A DNA stretch of 64,000 bases. Source: Pseudofulvibacter geojedonensis (lineage in GTDB: Bacteria; Bacteroidota; Bacteroidia; Flavobacteriales; Flavobacteriaceae). Shown here piece by piece: positions 18,976 through 27,873 of the stretch; positions within the stretch are counted from its first letter, which is position 1, and the number at the start of each line of letters is the position of its first letter. The DNA lies in contig NZ_JBHTJM010000009.1 of NCBI RefSeq assembly GCF_042675745.1, positions 440,822-504,821 on the forward strand. Reading direction: 5' to 3'. The translations under genes were made by a program, and so were the position numbers. The notes beneath the pieces are model-generated. The model did no database searches and was not told the DNA's origin. It saw nothing but the letters and a program-made list of their open reading frames with translations.

Positions 18976-19025
18976 ATAGGAAGCCTTAAATATTACGACT
19001 AACTAATCATTAAAATATTGAAGTT

Positions 19026-19226
19026 ATGAAAAACAAAATTAGAACGGTCTTTAAAAAAATGACCTCTCCGAATGAATGGGGTAGGCAAGAATATGAAGGA
19101 AAATCATTACCAAATACAAGAAATCAACGTTTAGATAAAAGCAGGCCTAATGGTTTAGATAAAATGGCTTTTGTACAGCGTATAATGACTAAATATGTAA
19201 CAGGTTATCCTAAAGGAAGTATATAA
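19026..19226 (+). CDS. small basic hypothetical protein
   Basis: 66 residues, Lys/Arg-rich (starts MKNKIRTVFKKMTSPNEWGR, ends YVTGYPKGSI), with no signal or membrane segment. A well-spaced promoter precedes it, and it is the only gene on its strand between divergent glnS and the convergent metalloprotease. The composition suggests a nucleic-acid- or ribosome-binding peptide, but no family is recognised. Confidence 0.6.
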   Translation: MKNKIRTVFKKMTSPNEWGRQEYEGKSLPNTRNQRLDKSRPNGLDKMAFVQRIMTKYVTGYPKGSI

Positions 19227-19450
19227 TTTATTTTATAGAAAAACCCCAACTAACAACTTGGATTATTTTGGGGAATAAAACAGTGGTTGATAAATAGCGG
19301 GGTTTTATGATTAACTATATAAACACTTATAAAATGCGTTTACATAATTAAAACAAGTTAAAAGCATTTTACCCTATAATTATTTGATAATAAAGTAATT
19401 GCTTCAATAATCTACACTTAAAATAAGTAGGTAAAAGTATGATGTAATAT

Positions 19451-19486
19451 AAAAAGCACTTGATTATAACTAATCAAGTGCTTTTT
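19451..19486. terminator. bidirectional rho-independent terminator
   Basis: A 16-bp perfect stem AAAAAGCACTTGATTA / TAATCAAGTGCTTTTT with a 4-nt loop, between the 66-aa gene (+) and the metalloprotease (-). Between 19227 and 19450 I see only G/C-run segments (CCCC at 19246, GGGG at 19301) that could pair, and no gene. Confidence 0.85.
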
Positions 19487-19497
19487 ATTAGTAAGAG

Positions 19498-21729
19498 TTA
19501 TTTAATAATAATTTTTTTAGTTTGTTCTTTAGCTCCATTTCTTATTGTTAAGAAATATATACCTGTTTCTACTGATTGAAAATTTAAAGTTTCATTAAAA
19601 TTGATATTGTTATTTGAATACGATTGAGTATTAATTAAACGTCCTCTTACATCAAATAAGTTAATAGTAGTTGCAGAATTATCTATTTTAGTAAATGATA
19701 AATTAATCTGTCCTGTAGATGGATTAGGATATAAATTAAAGTTTCCGAAAGAAAAGTCATTAACACCTAAAACACTATTAATAGTAAAGTTTGTAGAATT
19801 AACATTATAAAAAATGTTATCAACTCCCATAACCATTATTCTTGCTTGAGTTGAATTTCCTACTCCAGGAACAGTTATTGAGTGAGATCCATCGTTAGGT
19901 GTACTAGCTGCTAAAACAGTTGGGAAAGTTGCTCCTCCATCTATAGATAATAATATTTTTACGTTAGAGCAGTTTACAGGAGCCACATCTGTATTTGCTT
20001 TGTTCCAAGTAATTGTTTTGGTTTCTCCACCATTCCAAGTAACATTACTATTTTGAGAGCTTACCGTAAAAGGACCTGCAGAACCATTTACAGTAATAGT
20101 AGTATTTTCTCTTGTTGTTATACCTCCACCAACATGATTATCTCTAACTGTTAAAGCAAAATTCATAGTTCTAGCAACAGAAGGAATTACTTCCCAACCA
20201 TCGGCAGAAGTTGTATGTCCAGCTAAAACTCTAGATAATACTGGTAAATATCTGTCTGGAGAAGTACTTGGACTTAATGATCTAAATGCAGGACCAGCTG
20301 TATTAGTACTTACAGGAGGTTGAGTGGCTGGTGTAGTATCTGTTTGTTCCCAACAATAGGTTAAAGCATCTCCAGAATCTGCATCAGTAGCATTACCTTG
20401 TAAAACTAAAGGAGTCGATTTAGGAACTGTATAGTTTGGTATAGGATTAATTGTTGGAGCAGCATTGTTAGCACTAGTTTCTACATCGCATGTATTACCA
20501 GATATTACTGCTAACATTTCTGCAATACTTGCTGCATGAAAATGAGCGTCACTATTACTTTGTACATTTGGAGGGCAAATTCCTGCATATCCCATGATAG
20601 TAGATCCACTTCCTGGTTCTACAGCAGTAGCATTATTTCTGTTACATGAATTATTTTGTGTATGATTAGCACCAAACTGATGGCCTAACTCATGTGCTAC
20701 ATAGTCAATATCATATGGGTCACCCATAGGAGTACTAGAACCAGTAATTCCTTGAGCTTTGCTACCATTGATACATGGAACCCCTAATGCAGCTAGTCCT
20801 CCACCTCCAGTACTAAAAGTATGTCCAATATCATAATTTGCACTTCCAATATTGGCATCACAAACTGTTTGACTTTGATCTATTAAAGTACCTGCATCGT
20901 TATTATCTAAATTATCTGTAGCAGCGTTTAAAAAGATAACACTTGTGTTATTAGCTACAATAACCATTCTTACAGCCACATCTCTTTCATATACTCCATT
21001 TACACGTGTCATGGTAGTATTCATAGCAGATAAAACAGCTGCTTTTTTTACTGCATCTGTAGCTGAACCAGGCACACCTTGTTGATTCAAATGAAATTGA
21101 GCATATTCACCAGTACAAGCTAAAGCCAATCGGTAGGTTCTTAAATTTCCATCGTTAGATGCAAACACTTGATTTTCAGAACTTATTTTATCTAATGCAC
21201 TAGCAGTATTGTCTACTAAACAATTAAAGTCGTTAACAAGTTCAGGCAAACTACTTTTAGTATAAGCAATATAGTTTTCGTTATTTTTAGTATACGGATC
21301 TATATAAAAAGTACTGTATTTACCAGAACTAATCATAATATGCAAACCATCATTTGCAATACTAAATCTAGCTATAGCTGTGGGATCATCTAATCCTTTA
21401 CCTATGTAAGATTTTATGTTCGGAAATTGAGCAGCCAATTCAGGAGCTAAGTTAGAAGCCTCGATAACCTCAAACTTTTGAAAAGTTTTATATGGTCCAG
21501 GAATTATTAACGTTTTTGAAGAGCTTTTAGCAGTGCTAACAGAAGCTAATTCTGCTTTTAAATCGTTTAAATTTAATTGGTAAAGATTGTACTCTTTAGG
21601 AGTAGATTTACGCAATGTTTTTTCTAATCGATTTGTTGATTTGTCTGATGTTTTTTTCCACAAATTCACCTGTGAAAATGCTATAACAGAAAAGAATAGC
21701 AAAAAAGTAGATAGGGTAATTTTTTTCAT
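19498..21729 (-). CDS. secreted reprolysin-like zinc metalloprotease with T9SS sorting domain
   Basis: 743 residues. Signal peptide (cleavage near AFSQ, residue 19), a propeptide-type region, then a metzincin active site in YVAHELGHQFGANH (HExxHxxGxxH) at about residue 345, followed by a Met-turn candidate (STIMGYAG). Ig/PKD-like beta domains follow, and the C-terminal type A type IX sorting domain NLYPNPSTGQINLSF...GIYFLTIRNG ends in KKIIIK. This is an M12B-like protease exported across the outer membrane by the T9SS and probably cell-surface bound. A terminator follows directly. Confidence 0.92.
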   Translation of the reverse strand: MKKITLSTFLLFFSVIAFSQVNLWKKTSDKSTNRLEKTLRKSTPKEYNLYQLNLNDLKAELASVSTAKSSSKTLIIPGPYKTFQKFEVIEASNLAPELAAQFPNIKSYIGKGLDDPTAIARFSIANDGLHIMISSGKYSTFYIDPYTKNNENYIAYTKSSLPELVNDFNCLVDNTASALDKISSENQVFASNDGNLRTYRLALACTGEYAQFHLNQQGVPGSATDAVKKAAVLSAMNTTMTRVNGVYERDVAVRMVIVANNTSVIFLNAATDNLDNNDAGTLIDQSQTVCDANIGSANYDIGHTFSTGGGGLAALGVPCINGSKAQGITGSSTPMGDPYDIDYVAHELGHQFGANHTQNNSCNRNNATAVEPGSGSTIMGYAGICPPNVQSNSDAHFHAASIAEMLAVISGNTCDVETSANNAAPTINPIPNYTVPKSTPLVLQGNATDADSGDALTYCWEQTDTTPATQPPVSTNTAGPAFRSLSPSTSPDRYLPVLSRVLAGHTTSADGWEVIPSVARTMNFALTVRDNHVGGGITTRENTTITVNGSAGPFTVSSQNSNVTWNGGETKTITWNKANTDVAPVNCSNVKILLSIDGGATFPTVLAASTPNDGSHSITVPGVGNSTQARIMVMGVDNIFYNVNSTNFTINSVLGVNDFSFGNFNLYPNPSTGQINLSFTKIDNSATTINLFDVRGRLINTQSYSNNNINFNETLNFQSVETGIYFLTIRNGAKEQTKKIIIK

Positions 21730-21823
21730 TTAAAATTAAATTAAAATTATACAAAGTATAGTTTGATTATTAAACAACTAACAGTTTAAAGAGGAATTAC
21801 CCTACTTTACTATTAGTTTAATT

Positions 21824-21911
21824 AACCGAAAAGAATAACAATCTAGTTAACCTTTAAAATATTTTGACTAATGACGTCAAAGAAAATGTAATATGTTATT
21901 ACTTTTCGGCT
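21824..21911. repeat. long imperfect inverted repeat between two protease genes
   Basis: AACCGAAAAGAATAACA at 21824-21840 pairs with TGTTATTACTTTTCGGCT at 21894-21911 (one mismatch and one single-base bulge), enclosing about 53 bp that contain TGACGTCA. It lies after the S41 gene stop and before the metalloprotease start. It could be a large terminator, an RNA leader structure or a regulator site. There is no T run, so a simple terminator is doubtful. Confidence 0.5.
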
Positions 21912-21923
21912 AGTAAGAATTAA

Positions 21924-23093
21924 TTAGTTTATAATATAATTTATTGCTGCAGTTATGTGAACATCGTCTCCGCTAGAAACTTGAGTTGAGGTAGGTAAAA
22001 TTTGTTCGTCTGGAGTAATACCAATACCCTCAAAAGATTGGAAGGAGCCATTATATAAAACTTCTACATCGTGAACAGAAACTCTTGTTTTCCATTTTCC
22101 TCCTCCGTTAGTTAATGTAAGTATATCACTGCCAGCAAAAATACCAAAAGTTCGATCTCCAATAGTTTTTACATGAGATTGACTTTTCATAGCAGCTGTA
22201 AAATATTCAGCTGCACTACCAGTTTCGTTACTTGTTAATAATGCTACTTTATTAGTAAATTGAAAGTTACCTGAGTTTGTTACAGTATTATCTTGAGGAG
22301 ATACACCAGCAATATAACCTCCTTCTGCTCTTGAATCTGGATAACCTTCAAAAACTTGGGTTGCCCAATTTCCTAAAGAAGAAATAGTACTACCAGTAGT
22401 TGTTTTTATACGCTCTCTAGATACTTGAAAAGAAGTAGGGTTGTTAAAGAACCTTCCAGCCAAATAAAAAGCAAACATACCTTGACCACCTCCATTAGTA
22501 CGAACATCTACAATAATACCAGACTTATTTTGTAAAGCGGTTAAAGCTTCATCTACAATTGTTTTAAAATTCACGAATTCAGAATCAAAATTATCATTTA
22601 TAGGTTCAAACTGTTTTGATTGTATATAACCTATACTAGAATTATTAGTTAGTGTTCCGTAAGAAATGTATGGATTATCAATGCTACTAGTTACCAACGT
22701 TACCTTATTAGGAGTATTGTTCTGAACCATGTTTTTTATCTCTTGATTAAAAGGAGGTTCATAGATAGCTTCTTGATTGTTATTTAAAATAACATCTGTA
22801 TGACCGTCTTTAATTACATCAGACATTATAGTATTGAATATAGAAAACAATTGACTATCTGTCGTATTACTAGATATCTGTGGGTAGTACGTATCGTAAA
22901 TATTTTGCCAATTAATATTTTTTCTATGAAATAAAGGATAATGTCTATCGTATATATCCCAGAATTCTTGAAAAACTTTTTGTTGTTCTGTTGTTGTTTG
23001 ATTATTAGGTAAACTATCATTGTCATTACTACAAGAAGTAACAACTTTAATAGTTAAAAAAAGAAGTAGGATTGATTTTAAAATAAATTTCAT
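21924..23093 (-). CDS. S41 family peptidase lipoprotein
   Basis: 389 residues. Lipobox at residues 17-21 (VVTSC), so probably lipid-anchored. The C-terminal processing-protease fold shows GIIVDVRTNGGGQG and the catalytic Ser region LTSNETGSAAEYFTAAMKS, with the C-terminal strand VEVLYNGSFQSFEGIGITPDEQI typical of S41/tricorn-core enzymes. No PDZ domain is evident. It is third in a minus-strand run of three lipoprotein genes (24629 to 21924), with only 6 bp separating it from the dioxygenase-like gene. Confidence 0.85.
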   Translation of the reverse strand: MKFILKSILLLFLTIKVVTSCSNDNDSLPNNQTTTEQQKVFQEFWDIYDRHYPLFHRKNINWQNIYDTYYPQISSNTTDSQLFSIFNTIMSDVIKDGHTDVILNNNQEAIYEPPFNQEIKNMVQNNTPNKVTLVTSSIDNPYISYGTLTNNSSIGYIQSKQFEPINDNFDSEFVNFKTIVDEALTALQNKSGIIVDVRTNGGGQGMFAFYLAGRFFNNPTSFQVSRERIKTTTGSTISSLGNWATQVFEGYPDSRAEGGYIAGVSPQDNTVTNSGNFQFTNKVALLTSNETGSAAEYFTAAMKSQSHVKTIGDRTFGIFAGSDILTLTNGGGKWKTRVSVHDVEVLYNGSFQSFEGIGITPDEQILPTSTQVSSGDDVHITAAINYIIN

Positions 23094-23099
23094 AATATT

Positions 23100-23726
23100 T
23101 TAATTTGATTGTAAATTAATGTTGGCCGTACCAGTATATACACCTTGTGAGTTTTGTGTAAAGTCTATAATTCTACAATTATCAATATTTTCGTCTGCAG
23201 TTCTAGAATCTCCAGAAAAATAGATTTGAGTTATTAAGGTTTGGTATCCATTTGCTGTTACTTTATAATGAAAGTGTCTAGGTCTTCCAGGATATAAGCC
23301 AGGTCTTATACTTTCAAATGTATATTGTCCTTGTGCATTAGTGGTAATAAAACCTCTTAAAGTAATTTGATTTGCTTGATAATCTGATACGTTTCCATCT
23401 CCAACAGGGTGGTATATACCTCCATTATCTGCATGCCATACTTCTATCATGGCATTAGCTACAGGAGTATTGTTCCCTACACCTCCATAAATGGTGCCGC
23501 TAACTATTATTTTATCTCCTGGCAAGCTTTGGGTGTTAAGGTTAGTGACTTCTGAAGAGCCAGAAACATAATAAGGGCCAAGCATATCAGATTTAGTTAT
23601 GTTGTTATTACAATCTACAGAAGAGTTAGCACTATCATCATTATTACATGAGATTAATGTTGAAGATAATAGAGGAGTGGCTATTATACCCAAGCTTAAA
23701 TTTTCTAAAAATTTTTTCCTTTCCAT
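23100..23726 (-). CDS. intradiol ring-cleavage dioxygenase-like lipoprotein
   Basis: 208 residues. A membrane-export leader with lipobox LISC (Cys27) is preceded by a charged MERKKF start. The mature domain has the intradiol dioxygenase layout: LGPYYVSG (first Tyr ligand region), MIEVWHADNGGIYHP, FESIRPGLYPGRPRHFHYKV (second Tyr and the His-x-His iron ligands), then a transthyretin-like beta-sandwich end. Known relatives cleave catechols with Fe(III). Being extracytoplasmic is unusual for a degradative enzyme, and the substrate is unknown. Confidence 0.85.
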   Translation of the reverse strand: MERKKFLENLSLGIIATPLLSSTLISCNNDDSANSSVDCNNNITKSDMLGPYYVSGSSEVTNLNTQSLPGDKIIVSGTIYGGVGNNTPVANAMIEVWHADNGGIYHPVGDGNVSDYQANQITLRGFITTNAQGQYTFESIRPGLYPGRPRHFHYKVTANGYQTLITQIYFSGDSRTADENIDNCRIIDFTQNSQGVYTGTANINLQSN

Positions 23727-23771
23727 ATCCTTTTAATTAAATGTTAAACTTTATTGATAAAGGATACTAAC

Positions 23772-24629
23772 TTATTGTCTATAAGTACCGTCAGGTAAAA
23801 CAGTAGGAAATTTATATTGAGTATCTGTTAATAAGTTATATATAGTAGCATCTGTACTTTGTACTAATGCAGAAGTATTTAATTTCCACTCTTGTTGTAT
23901 TTCATTTAACCTATTGTTTTGAGCTCCTAATATTGAAGTCATGGCCCAATAAAAATATTCTGTTGCTTGACAAGCATATGTGCAGGTAGTATCATCATAA
24001 GTATACCAAGCTCCTTCAGGATAAGTATTAGGAATATTATTAAACTGTCCGCCTCTAGCTGTATCCATAGCATTGCTTAAAGAGCTTCCTTGTTGTTCGC
24101 CAAAGATAGACGGATACGCTTTAGAGTATCCCGCATGTGTAATTATATGCCATACTTCTTCTAAAGCTGCATCAAATTGACCAGTATGACCATTGGTATG
24201 CCAAACCGGTATGGTTTCATCATTTCCTAAATCTTGGCCTAATGCATTGTTAGGTGGATTGATATTTAAATCGTTTTCATTTTTCCACATTACCATATAA
24301 GCATTATTTTCTATCATCTTATCTAGAACTAATTGGTTGTCTATTGTTCCATCTTCATTGTTGTCTAAATACTGAGCCATAATATTTGCAGCATGCAATA
24401 ATCTATTATTATCTACTGCTGTAACCGCATAAATAGGAATACCAAAAACAACAACTTTTTTTGTAAATCCAGGAAAATTAGTGTCAGAACTAGATACAAC
24501 TGTAAAGTTTGAATTGTTATCTCCATTATCTGGAGTAGCTTGGCTAGACGAATCATCTTTAGAACAAGATGCACAACTCAATAATAAACTTAAAAATAGC
24601 AGGCCAATAATTTTGAAATAATTTTTCAT
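23772..24629 (-). CDS. lipoprotein of unknown function with EF-hand-like loop and HxxxH motif
   Basis: 285 residues. Lipobox region LLSCASC near residues 17-22. An Asp/Asn-rich loop DNNEDGTIDN (about residues 88-97) fits a calcium-binding loop, and EEVWHIITHAGYSKAYP carries an E..H...H cluster that could bind metal. I do not recognise the family. It is the first gene of the lipoprotein trio (then the dioxygenase-like and S41 genes), with gaps of 45 and 6 bp, so co-transcription is likely. Confidence 0.6.
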   Translation of the reverse strand: MKNYFKIIGLLFLSLLLSCASCSKDDSSSQATPDNGDNNSNFTVVSSSDTNFPGFTKKVVVFGIPIYAVTAVDNNRLLHAANIMAQYLDNNEDGTIDNQLVLDKMIENNAYMVMWKNENDLNINPPNNALGQDLGNDETIPVWHTNGHTGQFDAALEEVWHIITHAGYSKAYPSIFGEQQGSSLSNAMDTARGGQFNNIPNTYPEGAWYTYDDTTCTYACQATEYFYWAMTSILGAQNNRLNEIQQEWKLNTSALVQSTDATIYNLLTDTQYKFPTVLPDGTYRQ

Positions 24630-24728
24630 AAATGATGGGGTTTGAATTTATACTTGTAAAGTAAACGAACACACTTATGATTTGTGTTATTGAGGCTTCC
24701 AAAATTAGTCCGAATAGAAGTAAATGGA

Positions 24729-25796
24729 CTAATTAATACTGTTTTCGTACTGTTTTGGAGTCATACCTTCAAGCTTTTTAAAAGCAGTGTAAAAGGTCGA
24801 CTTAGAAGAAAAACCAGCTTCTTGGGCCAAACCTAATAAACTTAGTTGATTGGCTTTTGGTGATTGAATTAACGTTTTAAATTCGTTAACTCTTAAGGTA
24901 TTTATTAACTGGTAAAAGTTAGTTTGAGTATTAATAATTCTAGATAATTCTTTCTCTTTTATATTTAACTCTATGGCTAAACCACGTAAATTTAATTGTT
25001 GGTTTGTATACAGCTTCTGGTTAATTATTTGCTCTTTTAGTTCATTAAATAAACTTAAATCTTCATTATTGATTGTATTTGTTTTATTTTCAATACCAAG
25101 AGTGTTATTGGGTTCTATTTTATCTTCTTTGTAAAGAGATTGATTAAAAATTTCGGGTTGAGATAAACCTTTATATCCTATCCAATAAATTAAAATACAA
25201 GTAGCAATAGTAGAAATTAAAGCAAAAATTTCGGGTAATTCTTGGTTGAACAAACTAATTATATCTTCCGCAATCCAGAAGATATAAAACCCTAACATAA
25301 TATAGAGAATAGTTTGAATCCAGGATAGTGTTTTTTGTTCTATTTCTGAATAGTAATTAATAACGTTTTTTTGGTGTATAGTCAATATCTTAAAAAGATA
25401 AGCTATAATAGATATGTTATAAGTATAATCTAAAAACCTAGCTGCTAAAAACTCTTCGTTATTATTTATTATTAACGGAATAAAAAATGATATAACTAAG
25501 CCTAAACCTAAAACGAACCAAGCTTTTTTAGGAATATAACCTAATATGTTTTTTTGCACATAAAAAAGTAAAAATACAAGAGTTGGGAAGTTAAGTACTT
25601 CGACAATTTCAAAATCATTATAAATAGAAACTTCAGTAATAAAAACTTGAAAAACTTCTAATCCTAAACTAATTAAAAATAAACCTAAGTAAATATTCGT
25701 TTTAGGAGGTTTAAATAAAAAAACCAACCCTAAAATAAAAGCAGTTGTAAATGCCATTAAGTCGAATATTTGAAATATTTCTAAAGTTATTTCCAT
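24729..25796 (-). CDS. membrane-embedded AraC-family regulator
   Basis: 355 residues. Six or seven hydrophobic helices in the first 210 residues, then a linker and a C-terminal AraC HTH pair (about 255-352) with LNIKEKELSRIINTQTNFYQLI and AGFSSKSTFYTAFKKLEGMTPKQYE. Proteins of this layout in Bacteroidota are thought to sense a signal in the membrane and activate neighbouring genes. The lipoprotein trio directly downstream is the obvious candidate target (inference). Confidence 0.88.
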   Translation of the reverse strand: MEITLEIFQIFDLMAFTTAFILGLVFLFKPPKTNIYLGLFLISLGLEVFQVFITEVSIYNDFEIVEVLNFPTLVFLLFYVQKNILGYIPKKAWFVLGLGLVISFFIPLIINNNEEFLAARFLDYTYNISIIAYLFKILTIHQKNVINYYSEIEQKTLSWIQTILYIMLGFYIFWIAEDIISLFNQELPEIFALISTIATCILIYWIGYKGLSQPEIFNQSLYKEDKIEPNNTLGIENKTNTINNEDLSLFNELKEQIINQKLYTNQQLNLRGLAIELNIKEKELSRIINTQTNFYQLINTLRVNEFKTLIQSPKANQLSLLGLAQEAGFSSKSTFYTAFKKLEGMTPKQYENSIN

Positions 25797-25835
25797 GTTG
25801 GTTTTTTACTTATTTTAGCACAAAATACTGTATTA

Positions 25836-26192
25836 ATGGGAATAATAAAAGTTGAAAATATTAAGTGTTACGCTTTTCATGGATGTTTAGAAGAAGAGGC
25901 TAGAATAGGTAGCGATTATAGAATAGATGTTATAGTTAAAGCTGATTTAACTCAATCTTCTAGAACAGATGATTTGAATGATACAGTAGATTATGTTTTA
26001 TTGAATAAGATAGTTAAGGAAGAAATGAATATTAGAGCTAAATTGTTAGAAGTTGTGGCTCAAAGAATTTTAGATAGAATTTTTGTTGAGTCTGGCTTAG
26101 TAACTGAGGCTGAGGTTGCTGTTTCTAAATTAAATCCTCCTATAGGAGGCGACGTAGAAAAAGTAACAATTCTTTTACAGAAAACACGATAG
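25836..26192 (+). CDS. folB: dihydroneopterin aldolase
   Basis: 118 residues, the family's usual length. Motifs: VENIKCYAFHGCLEEE (substrate-binding loop), DLNDTVDYVLL, a conserved Glu in LLEVVAQRI, and KLNPPIGGDVEKVTI at the C-terminus. It converts dihydroneopterin to hydroxymethyl-dihydropterin and glycolaldehyde in folate synthesis. Divergent from the membrane AraC regulator, with tRNA-Cys 36 bp downstream. Confidence 0.95.
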   Translation: MGIIKVENIKCYAFHGCLEEEARIGSDYRIDVIVKADLTQSSRTDDLNDTVDYVLLNKIVKEEMNIRAKLLEVVAQRILDRIFVESGLVTEAEVAVSKLNPPIGGDVEKVTILLQKTR

Positions 26193-26228
26193 TTTTAAAA
26201 AAACTTATTACATTTGCTCTTATAATAG

Positions 26229-26299
26229 GGTGTCGTGGCCGAGTGGCTAGGCAGTGGTCTGCAACACCATCTACAGCGGTTCGAATCCGCTCGACACCT
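26229..26299 (+). tRNA. tRNA-Cys (anticodon GCA)
   Basis: 71 nt without CCA. Acceptor stem GGTGTCG pairs with CGACACC (26292-26298), discriminator T. The anticodon arm GGTCTGCAACACC gives anticodon GCA, and the T-arm is CAGCGGTTCGAATCCGCTC. CCA is not encoded. Confidence 0.96.
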
Positions 26300-26305
26300 C
26301 AAAAC

Positions 26306-26337
26306 AAGCTCTCTTTTTATAGGGAGCTTTATTTTTT
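26306..26337 (+). terminator. terminator of tRNA-Cys
   Basis: AAGCTCTC / GGGAGCTT stem with one G.T pair, followed by T-rich DNA. It overlaps the stop codon of the convergent 174-aa gene (26329-26331). Confidence 0.7.
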
Positions 26338-26853
26338 TATAAAAGCATCTAAGTTATTAATGCCATATGCTTTACGATATTCTTCTTCTCCTATAGAATT
26401 ATTTTCATTAGAGTCGTAGTCCATAATGATTTTCCAATTACCATTTTCTTTAGCTAAAAGAACATGAAATTGGCCATAAAATATTTTAAGTTCTTTATTA
26501 ACTTCTTTGCGTTCTAGTTTGTAGATACCGCGCTCACTAGCTATAGAATCGTTAGCAATTCTTTCAAAAAAGCGTAATGATATTTTATTGGTAGTTTTAT
26601 CCTCTCTCGCTTTTTTAAATTGTTTTTTATAGCCGTCTATATAAGTTTTATAATCTTTAATTCTGTTGCCTCCAGAAATTCTAATCAATTTTTTAGAATG
26701 AATATTGGCCATTAAGCTTGCGTCTAACGAATTAAAAGCTTGGTAAAATTGTTCCCATACAGCATTAATTTCATTTAAGTCATTCTTGGTTTGAGCAAGA
26801 CTAGATGAGAAAGTAATTAAAAAGAAAACAGAGAAGGTTATTTTTTGAAACAT
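26329..26853 (-). CDS. secreted NTF2-like (DUF4440/SnoaL-type) protein
   Basis: 174 residues with a signal peptide (cleavage near SLAQ, residue 21). The mature part begins LNEINAVWEQFYQAFNSLDASLMANIHSKK, the typical alpha-helical start of the NTF2-like fold, and ends with the strand FHVLLAKENGNWKIIMDYDS. Such proteins are small cone-shaped binding or catalytic domains; the role is unknown. The promoter region is shared with no neighbour. Confidence 0.75.
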   Translation of the reverse strand: MFQKITFSVFFLITFSSSLAQTKNDLNEINAVWEQFYQAFNSLDASLMANIHSKKLIRISGGNRIKDYKTYIDGYKKQFKKAREDKTTNKISLRFFERIANDSIASERGIYKLERKEVNKELKIFYGQFHVLLAKENGNWKIIMDYDSNENNSIGEEEYRKAYGINNLDAFIKK

Positions 26854-26912
26854 AATATGATGTTTTAAAAGCTTCTTTAAAGTTAGGGATTTTAATGATA
26901 AGTTATGTTATA

Positions 26913-26942
26913 AAAAAACGGCGCTCTCCAGCGCCGTTTTTT
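26913..26942 (-). terminator. terminator of the LysE-type gene
   Basis: GC-rich stem AAAAAACGGCGCT / AGCGCCGTTTTTT with loop CTCC, downstream of the LysE-family gene that ends at 27078. Confidence 0.85.
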
Positions 26943-27077
26943 ATCCCAAATTTACTATGAAGACATTATAGTAATGTTTACTCACTTATATATACCTTAA
27001 AACACGGTTTTGTTACCCATGTTTTTTAATTTATTTAAAAAAAAATAAAAAATAAATTATAACTACTTGGTTTTTAA

Positions 27078-27758
27078 TTAGTTATATTGTGTGGTTTTTT
27101 CTATTTTTTTCTGAACTTTTGCCATTCCGCTAGGAAAAAAACCTTGAACTACTAAGCCTAGGCCTATAAAAAGAATAATAAGACTTACTATTTTTTTCAT
27201 GTTAAAAACCCTTCTAGGTGTTAACTTACTTTTTAATTTTTTAGCTAAGAAGATTTTTAATAAGTCCGTTGCTAAATAGGTAAGAAGTACAGTAGATAAA
27301 AAGATAACCACTCCATTAGGTGAACTGGTAACAGATTCTGCCAAAACAATTGTAGCAATCCACACACCTAATACTCCAAAATTGATGAAGTTTAATAAAA
27401 AGCCTTTAAAAAAGAGTTCGAAATAGTTTTTTTTAATGGTAACACTCCTATGTTCACGTATTATTTTACGAAAAGATTTAGATGTTTTTACAAAGGAAAT
27501 CAGTCCATAAATAAATAATAAAGCACCACCAAAAATAAGTAGATTAGGATCGTCTTTTACTTTTTCTAAAATTTTTGTAGTACTAAAAAAGGCTACCAGA
27601 ATAAATAAAATATCGGCAAAAATCACCCCTAAATCAAAACTTAAAGCAGCTCTAAAGCCTTTGGTAACACTCGTTTCTATAAGAACGAAAAATACAGGCC
27701 CAATAGTTAAGGCCAGAATTATACCACAAGCAACAGCTTTAAGAATCTCTTCAAACAT
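27078..27758 (-). CDS. LysE-family amino-acid/threonine exporter-like transporter
   Basis: 226 residues, five or six hydrophobic helices. The N-terminal AVACGIILALTIGPVFFVLIETSVTKGFRAALSFDLGV matches the LysE/RhtB signature (GPxxxxxxxxxxxxGxxxG). Predicted inner-membrane exporter of amino acids or related solutes. Monocistronic, with a strong terminator at 26913-26942. Confidence 0.88.
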   Translation of the reverse strand: MFEEILKAVACGIILALTIGPVFFVLIETSVTKGFRAALSFDLGVIFADILFILVAFFSTTKILEKVKDDPNLLIFGGALLFIYGLISFVKTSKSFRKIIREHRSVTIKKNYFELFFKGFLLNFINFGVLGVWIATIVLAESVTSSPNGVVIFLSTVLLTYLATDLLKIFLAKKLKSKLTPRRVFNMKKIVSLIILFIGLGLVVQGFFPSGMAKVQKKIEKTTQYN

Positions 27759-27873
27759 AGTTCAAAAATACAAATAAGTATTGGCTGTGTAAATAAAAAC
27801 CTATGAAATTATTAAGCTAACATCTCTTAATGAAACTTTGTATTGTTACATTGTAAAAAGCCTAGACAAGGAG

